Source: Clostridia bacterium (GTDB lineage: Bacteria > Bacillota > Clostridia > Oscillospirales > Acutalibacteraceae). From it: 64,000 bases of DNA. Of this stretch, positions 59,210-64,000 are shown in pieces. The DNA lies in the NCBI GenBank assembly GCA_017503785.1, contig JAFVSK010000011.1:1-64000 (forward strand), in the 5' to 3' direction. How positions within the stretch are numbered: the stretch's first letter is position 1; the number at the start of each line of letters is the position of its first letter. Position numbers and translations under genes: made by a program. The notes under the pieces are model-generated. The model did no database searches, was not told where the DNA came from, and worked only from the letters and a program-made list of their open reading frames with translations.

Positions 59210-59541
59210 AACGGAAGCCCCGCTTTTTTGAGCATATCCCCTATAACGGCATGCAGCTTGGTGCTGGTGGTTTCCACCGTGGCCTTGCGTGCCACGAACA
59301 CCAAGTCGTAATGCCCTTGCAAGCGCGCAGCAAAGGGACGGTATGCTTCACGGATAATGCGACGGCAACGGTTTCGCTGCACGGCACCGCCGATTTTTTT
59401 ACCGGTGGTAATGCCGATGCGCGATACCTTTTCCCGATTTTTACGCACGTACAAAATCAGCAACGGATGCACGAACGTTTTTCCGTGATAGTAGGCCGTT
59501 TTGAAATCTTTATTCAGCTTGAGCGTGTAAAGTTTTGTCAT
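59206..59541 (-). CDS. rnpA: ribonuclease P protein component RnpA
   Basis: 111 residues, the protein subunit that binds the RNase P RNA and the 5' leader of pre-tRNAs. The RNR signature is [16 protein letters not shown]; the aromatic leader-binding face ([11 protein letters not shown]) is present. GAGGTACATCT precedes the ATG. The RNA subunit rnpB is not in this window. Confidence 0.96.
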   Translation of the reverse strand: MTKLYTLKLNKDFKTAYYHGKTFVHPLLILYVRKNREKVSRIGITTGKKIGGAVQRNRCRRIIREAYRPFAARLQGHYDLVFVARKATVETTSTKLHAVIGDMLKKAGLPL

Positions 59542-59566
59542 AGATGTACCTCATGGCTATAAAAAA

Positions 59567-59583
59567 AAGCCGCTGGGCGGCCT
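59567..59583 (-). terminator. hairpin between rpmH and rnpA
   Basis: GCCGC and GCGGC with a 3-base loop sit between A and T runs; on the minus strand eight T residues follow. It starts at the rpmH stop codon and would let rpmH be made in excess over rnpA. Confidence 0.8.
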
Positions 59584-59586
59584 TTT

Positions 59587-59721
59587 TTAATAGGTGAGAC
59601 GTTTTCTACCTTTCGCTCTGCGGCGAGCCAGCACCTTACGGCCATTGGCAGTTGCCATTCTTTTGCGGAAACCGTGTTCCATTTTGCGATGTCTTTTCTT
59701 GGGTTGATAAGTTCGAAGCAT
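59587..59721 (-). CDS. rpmH: 50S ribosomal protein L34
   Basis: 44 residues, all conserved: [20 protein letters not shown] and [20 protein letters not shown] with the final LTY. AAGGGGGTACAACC precedes the ATG; the longer frame upstream is not coding. It heads the rpmH-rnpA-yidD-yidC-jag set that points away from dnaA, the classic origin layout of Bacillota. Confidence 0.98.
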   Translation of the reverse strand: MLRTYQPKKRHRKMEHGFRKRMATANGRKVLARRRAKGRKRLTY

Positions 59722-60033
59722 GGTTGTACCCCCTTTCGCCTCTTGCGAGACTTTATTATATAACAGACTATCTATAAAAGTCAACCCTATTTTCAGTTTT
59801 TTAAAAAACCATTGCGTTTTCTTTTATTTTATCACGGTTTAAAAGCCGTTTAAACAGCCGATTTTGCCGTTTTTAATCTATGGGTGGTTTTTAAAAACAA
59901 AAGCGCCGAAAAAATAAAAATTGGTATTGTATTTACTAAATAAGTATGCTATAATAAATTGAATATTTATTATATCCTATATTATATTTAATAATATATA
60001 AGAGAAGTTTGAAAATAAAAGGAGAAAAACGCT
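59722..60033. other. rpmH-dnaA intergenic region, A+T-rich
   Basis: 312 bases without a gene. It holds the divergent leader of rpmH, the dnaA promoter and a long run of A and T from about 59935 to 60015 that could melt easily. No clear TTATCCACA boxes were seen here, so the initiation region is placed on the other side of dnaA. Confidence 0.7.
59927..59955 (+). promoter_or_regulatory. dnaA promoter
   Basis: TTGTAT and a perfect TATAAT are separated by 17 bases, about 78 bases before the dnaA ATG. Confidence 0.75.
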
Positions 60034-61371
60034 ATGGAAAGCATTGTGCAAGCCTGGAGCGGCGTGTTGGAATATTTGCACGCACAGCCCGATATCAGCG
60101 ATGTGGCTTACAATATGTGGATCAAATGCATTGAACCACTCGGCATTGAAGAAAATAAAGTGGTTTTGCAGGTACATACCGATTTTCAGCGCGGTATCGT
60201 GCTTGGCCAATATTCCGGTAAGATCAAAGAAGCGTTTCAACAGGTTTTGGGTATTCCGTTTGAAATTAAGGTGATCTCCGAGGAAACTCACGAGGAAAAA
60301 ACCGTGGACGACCCGAATTTTCCCAGTGCCGAAAACCTGTTTGGTAAGCGTTCTTCCGATTACGAATATTCGTTTGAAAACTTTATTGTGGGTAACTCCA
60401 ATAAATTTGCCCATGCTGCGGCACAGGCGGTTGCCCTAAAGCCGGCCGGTTCGTATAACCCGTTGTTTATTCACGGCGGTTCCGGTTTGGGTAAAACGCA
60501 CTTATTATTTGCTATTTGCAACGAAATTAAAAAGAACGCCCCCGATACGCGCATTTTGTACACCAAGGGTGAGAATATCACCATTGAGCTGATCGAAGCC
60601 ATCAGTAAAGGCACCATGGCGGAGTTTCGTGCAAAATATCGCCAAGTCGATATTCTGTTGATTGACGATATTCAGTTTATTGCCGGTAAACAGAGTACGC
60701 AGGAGGAATTTTTCCACACGTTCGATGCATTGCATCAAGCAAACAAACAGATCGTACTTTCCTCCGACCGTCCTCCGCGTGAAATTGCCACGCTGACCGA
60801 GCGTTTGCGCAGCCGTTTTGAAATGGGCTTACTTGCCGATATTGAGCCGCCGGATCTGGAAACGCGTATTGCTATTATTAAGCGCAAGGCGCAGCTTTTA
60901 GGTATGGAGCTGCACGACGACGTGGCAGAATACGTGGCTTCTCAGCTGAAAACCAACGTTCGTCAGCTGGAAGGCGTGGTTCGCCGCATGCAGGCACAAT
61001 GTATGCTGGGTGGTGAACGGCCCACCATCATTACTGCACAGGCAGCCATTCGCGATATTCGCAACGATGATCAGCCCGTGCCGATCACGGTGGAACGTAT
61101 TATCACTGAGGTAGCTCGCACCATGCAGGTATCGGCCGAAGATATTCGTTCTAACAAAAAATCAGCAGCTATTTCTTCGGCCCGTCAGGTGGCGGAATAC
61201 GTGGTACGGTATATCACCTCACTGCCAATGAAGGAAATCGGCCAAGAATTCGGCGGCCGCGATCATTCCAGTGTGGTATATGCCATTCAAAAGGTGGAAG
61301 ACCGCATGGCCACCAATCCCAGCTTTAAGGGCTTGGTGAACGATATCATCAAAAATATTTCGGATAACTAA
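60034..61371 (+). CDS. dnaA: chromosomal replication initiator DnaA
   Basis: 445 residues with all four domains: N-terminal interaction domain I (WSGVLEYLHAQPDISDVAYN), a short linker, the AAA+ core with Walker A GGSGLGKTHLLF and Walker B ILLIDDIQFIAGK, the arginine finger region TERLRSRFEMGL, and the DNA-binding domain IV with helix-turn-helix signature GGRDHSSVVYA. An AAAGGAG site lies before the ATG. It is followed by the predicted oriC and dnaN. Confidence 0.99.
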   Translation: MESIVQAWSGVLEYLHAQPDISDVAYNMWIKCIEPLGIEENKVVLQVHTDFQRGIVLGQYSGKIKEAFQQVLGIPFEIKVISEETHEEKTVDDPNFPSAENLFGKRSSDYEYSFENFIVGNSNKFAHAAAQAVALKPAGSYNPLFIHGGSGLGKTHLLFAICNEIKKNAPDTRILYTKGENITIELIEAISKGTMAEFRAKYRQVDILLIDDIQFIAGKQSTQEEFFHTFDALHQANKQIVLSSDRPPREIATLTERLRSRFEMGLLADIEPPDLETRIAIIKRKAQLLGMELHDDVAEYVASQLKTNVRQLEGVVRRMQAQCMLGGERPTIITAQAAIRDIRNDDQPVPITVERIITEVARTMQVSAEDIRSNKKSAAISSARQVAEYVVRYITSLPMKEIGQEFGGRDHSSVVYAIQKVEDRMATNPSFKGLVNDIIKNISDN

Positions 61372-61653
61372 GTGGAATGTCGGTGAAAAGCTGTGAAAAA
61401 TTTAAAAATGTTTTCACATTTTTTTCACTTTCCACTCACAGCATTTCACCGCGTGTGAATAGAAAAAAACGTGTTCACAACTATCAACAAGTATTCACAT
61501 AAAAGTCACGATAGGAAAGAGGCAGTGAAACGGCTTTAATACAAGCAAAACGAAAGGTTTCCACAAATTCACAGCCCCTACTACTACAACTATAAATAGA
61601 ATATATTTTATTTATAAAAAGCAATGAAAACAGTATGAAAGGATGAACTGTTT
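61372..61653. other. predicted replication origin oriC between dnaA and dnaN
   Basis: 282 bases without a gene. DnaA-box-like words occur on both strands: TTTTTCACA, GTTTTCACA, CTATTCACA, GTGTTCACA, GTATTCACA, TTTCCACAA. Near dnaN the order is two boxes (61558-61574), a CCCC patch, trinucleotides TACTACTACAACTAT (61579-61593) and an A+T-rich stretch (61591-61620). That is the basal unwinding layout known from B. subtilis (DnaA boxes, GC patch, DnaA-trios, melting element). The strand change of conserved genes around dnaA agrees. Confidence 0.8.
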
Positions 61654-62757
61654 ATGCGTATCTTATGTAACCGTCAAGCCTTGGCAGATGCTGTTAACAA
61701 CGTACAGCGTGCCGTAGCTTCCAAATCGGCGCTTCCGGCCTTGGAGGGCATTTTATTGCGTGCTACTGCTTCTTCGCTTTTTTTAGCCGGCTACGATATG
61801 GAGCTTGGTATTACCACCACCATTGAAGCGCAGGTAGACGAGCCCGGTGAGATCGTACTTACCGCAAAGCTGTTCTCGGAAATTCTGCGCCGCATGCCCG
61901 CTGATGAGATCTTAATTGAAAGTAACGAAAAAAATAATACCGTTATTCGCTGCGGTAATTCGGAATTTACCATTATGGGATTTTCGTCGGTGGATTATCC
62001 CGAGTTGCCCACCATTAATAACGGTGCAGCAATGACCATGCAGCAGAACGTGCTGAAAAGCATGATCCGTCAAACGCTGTTTGCCGTTGCTCAAACCGAT
62101 ACCCGTCCGGTACACACCGGTGTGCAGTTTGAAATCAACGAAAAAACGCTGCGCTTGGTAGCGGTCGACGGTTCGCGCTTGGCTATGCGTTCGGAGCCGA
62201 TCAACAGTGAGGAAGAGCTGCAGTTTGTGGTGCCCGGCAAAACGTTGAATGAAGTGTTAAAGCTTCTCAATGATGAAGAAGATCCGCTGTACGTTACGGT
62301 GGGCGCTCGTCATATTATTATGGAGATCGGCGGTTATTCCGTGTTTTCTCGCTTGCTCGATGGTGAGTTTTTGCCGTATCGCAAGGCCATTCCCGCACAA
62401 TCGAGCACAACGGTGCGTTTGAACACCCGCGAAATGATCGATGCTGTTGACCGTGCTTCGCTGGTGATCAACGATCGCTTAAAGTCTCCGCTGATCTGCC
62501 GTTTTAAAGATAATCAGATCTCCTTGTCGTGTATTACGGCCTTAGGTAGCGCCAACGATACCGTGAGTGCTAAAATTGAGGGCCGCCAAGAAGAAATGGG
62601 CTTTAACAGCCGTTTCTTATTGGATGCGCTGCGTAATGCGGAAACCGATGAAATTACGATTGAATTGAGCGGTGCTCAAGGACCGATGAAGATTTTACCC
62701 ACCTCGGGTGATAATTTCTTATTCTTGGTGCTGCCGGTAAGATTGAAGCGTGTATGA
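61654..62757 (+). CDS. dnaN: DNA polymerase III beta sliding clamp
   Basis: 367 residues, three repeated clamp domains; N-terminal MRILCNRQALADAVNNVQRA and C-terminal end ILPTSGDNFLFLVLPVRLKRV are typical, the latter close to the ring cleft binding partner peptides. AAAGGATG precedes the ATG. The stop overlaps the yaaA start. Confidence 0.98.
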   Translation: MRILCNRQALADAVNNVQRAVASKSALPALEGILLRATASSLFLAGYDMELGITTTIEAQVDEPGEIVLTAKLFSEILRRMPADEILIESNEKNNTVIRCGNSEFTIMGFSSVDYPELPTINNGAAMTMQQNVLKSMIRQTLFAVAQTDTRPVHTGVQFEINEKTLRLVAVDGSRLAMRSEPINSEEELQFVVPGKTLNEVLKLLNDEEDPLYVTVGARHIIMEIGGYSVFSRLLDGEFLPYRKAIPAQSSTTVRLNTREMIDAVDRASLVINDRLKSPLICRFKDNQISLSCITALGSANDTVSAKIEGRQEEMGFNSRFLLDALRNAETDEITIELSGAQGPMKILPTSGDNFLFLVLPVRLKRV

Positions 62758-62966
62758 TGAAACAAACGATACATACCGAATTTATTCGGTTAGATACGTT
62801 GCTGAAATTGTCCAGCTTAACACCAACGGGTGGACAAGCAAAGGAAAAAATACAGGCCGGTTTTGTGCTTGTGAATGGTGAGCAATGCACACAGCGCGGT
62901 AAAAAGCTTCGTCCCGGCGACCATGTCACTCTCGGTAATGAAACTGTTGAAATTGTAGGGGAATAA
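62754..62966 (+). CDS. yaaA: S4-domain RNA-binding protein YaaA/RlbA
   Basis: 70 residues, one S4 fold: IRLDTLLKLSSLTPTGGQAK, IQAGFVLVNGEQC and GKKLRPGDHVTL. This small protein sits between dnaN and recF in many Bacillota and is thought to help ribosome assembly. Its ATG overlaps the dnaN stop; a second ATG follows directly and either may be used. Confidence 0.95.
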   Translation: MMKQTIHTEFIRLDTLLKLSSLTPTGGQAKEKIQAGFVLVNGEQCTQRGKKLRPGDHVTLGNETVEIVGE

Positions 62967-62967
62967 C

Positions 62968-64000
62968 ATGCAAGTTACCCGATTGACGTTTGACCGCTTT
63001 CGTAATTTAAAAGCGGGAGAATGGGAGCCGTATAGCGGTGTTAACGTGATTTTAGGGGAAAACGCACAGGGAAAAACCAATATTTTAGAAGCATTGTGGT
63101 TATTTACCGGCGGAAAAAGCTTTCGCGGTGCGAAAGACAGCGAGCTTGTGGCGTTTGGTGAAGAGCAAAGCTCCTTGGCAATGAATTTTATTGCTGAGGG
63201 TAGGGAGCAGAATGCAGAGATCACTATAAAATCGCGCCGTTCGGCAGTGCTGAACGGAGTAACGCAGACCTCAGCTTCAAAATTAGCAGGTGTTTTCTGT
63301 GGTATTGTGTTTTCACCCGCCCATTTATCATTGATCAAAGGAGCTCCTTTGGAACGCCGTCGATTGGTGGATGCTGCTTATTGCCAGTTACGACCGGCAT
63401 ACGTGAAAACACTCACGGAATATTCTCGTGTGTTAACACAGCGAAACGCCTTGTGTAAAGCAAAAAACGTGGGTGACGCCGCCGAAGAGCTGATGGAGCT
63501 GTGGGATCGGCAGCTGGCACAGATCGGTTGTCGTATTATTCACGCGCGCCAGCGGTATATTAAAAAAATGACACCGGTGGCACGGGAAATTTACCACGGA
63601 CTTTCTTCCGGTAAGGAAGAATTTGATTTACAGTATCGTTCCGCCGTGGATTGCGGTGAGGAAGAAACCGCTGCAGAAATTGCCGTGAAGCTGTATGCGG
63701 TGCTGCGAGAGCATCATCGCGAGGATCTGGCGGCAGGATTTACCACCGTGGGGCCGCATCGTGATGATATTGAAGTGCTGATAAACGGTCATCCTGCACG
63801 CAGCTTTGGTTCGCAAGGGCAACAGCGAAGTGCGGTGCTTGCTATGAAGCTGGCAGAGGCCTCGTTGTTGGAAGAAGTAACGGGGGAGAAGCCCATTGCG
63901 TTATTGGATGACGTGATGAGTGAGCTGGATCTTTCGCGGCAGGAATATATTTTAAATCACATTCGTGATTGGCAGGTATTTATTACGTGCTGTGAGCCGA
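62968..64000 (+). CDS. recF: DNA replication/repair protein RecF (partial)
   Basis: The first 344 residues are in the window; the gene runs past the right edge. SMC-like ATPase that loads RecA at gaps with RecO and RecR. Walker A is GENAQGKTNILEALW near residue 32; the ABC signature is RSFGSQGQQRSAVLAMKLAE near 280, and Walker B ALLDDVMSELD near 320. The gene begins one base after the yaaA stop with AGGGGAATAAC upstream. gyrB and gyrA, often next, lie outside. Confidence 0.97.
   Translation, partial: MQVTRLTFDRFRNLKAGEWEPYSGVNVILGENAQGKTNILEALWLFTGGKSFRGAKDSELVAFGEEQSSLAMNFIAEGREQNAEITIKSRRSAVLNGVTQTSASKLAGVFCGIVFSPAHLSLIKGAPLERRRLVDAAYCQLRPAYVKTLTEYSRVLTQRNALCKAKNVGDAAEELMELWDRQLAQIGCRIIHARQRYIKKMTPVAREIYHGLSSGKEEFDLQYRSAVDCGEEETAAEIAVKLYAVLREHHREDLAAGFTTVGPHRDDIEVLINGHPARSFGSQGQQRSAVLAMKLAEASLLEEVTGEKPIALLDDVMSELDLSRQEYILNHIRDWQVFITCCEP

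Overview
The window looks like a chromosomal segment spanning the replication origin of an endospore-lineage Bacillota, most probably a Clostridia member of the Ruminococcaceae/Oscillospiraceae type. The reasons are: a Gram-positive dcw cluster with two PASTA-type class B PBPs, SpoIID and CwlD homologues, the rpmH-rnpA-yidD-yidC-jag block, a B. subtilis-style dnaA-dnaN-yaaA-recF block, YmfF/YmfH peptidases, and BspA-like and cell-wall-binding surface repeats. There are no rRNA genes, phage genes, transposases or CRISPR arrays. One tRNA (Arg, CCT) is present. The family placement is inferred from gene content only.

Layout. 1-2.1 kb: 5'-proximal 706 codons of a secreted leucine-rich-repeat protein that continues past the left edge. 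2.2-17.3 kb: division and wall cluster, all on the minus strand: mraZ, rsmH, ftsL-like, two PASTA PBPs, murE, mraY, ftsW, murG, murA, divIB, ftsZ. murD, murC, murB, murF and ftsA are absent here. 17.4-25.3 kb: accessory stretch with two exporter-like membrane proteins, a small membrane protein with LexA-like boxes, an Ltp-family lipoprotein, a 1,180-residue secreted protein with a deacetylase-like end, a 37-residue peptide gene and a chimeric AraC regulator. 25.3-39.4 kb: folD, lgt, M16 peptidase pair, MacA/MacB-like pair without ATPase, radA, cwlD, an XRE/SLOG divergent pair, gap, spoIID and membrane proteins of unknown role. 39.4-52.7 kb: a GH78 rhamnosidase, pduL, a choline-binding-like repeat protein with its AraC regulator, a PHP / phosphatase-like / C39-like operon, a PadR-DUF1700-DUF4097 operon, tRNA-Arg, a DUF3048 lipoprotein and an acyltransferase-like gene. 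52.7-64 kb: origin region with DUF896, rsmG, mnmG, rsmA, a small inverted-repeat element, jag, yidC, yidD, rnpA, rpmH, dnaA, a recognisable oriC unwinding region, dnaN, yaaA and the start of recF.

How it fits together. Nearly all conserved genes left of dnaA lie on the minus strand and those to its right on the plus strand, as expected for replication forks leaving an origin between dnaA and dnaN. The dcw cluster makes lipid II precursors (murE, mraY, murG, murA) and the division machine (ftsZ, divIB, ftsL, ftsW, PBPs). A MraZ operator with three 10-bp-spaced boxes sits just downstream of its promoter -10. Plus-strand genes are mostly accessory surface or regulatory genes.

Most interesting items: the AraC regulator whose N-terminus is a fragment of the same carbohydrate-binding-like repeats carried by the divergently transcribed secreted protein; the deacetylase-like domain that lost its metal-binding histidines; a 66-71-bp repeat present at 27.1 kb and 56.8 kb, the latter copy forming one end of a ~160-bp inverted-repeat element; the LexA-like boxes bracketing the promoter of a small membrane protein; the XRE/SLOG pair with a 23-bp palindrome between -35 and -10; and the oriC with GC patch, DnaA-trios and AT-rich element.
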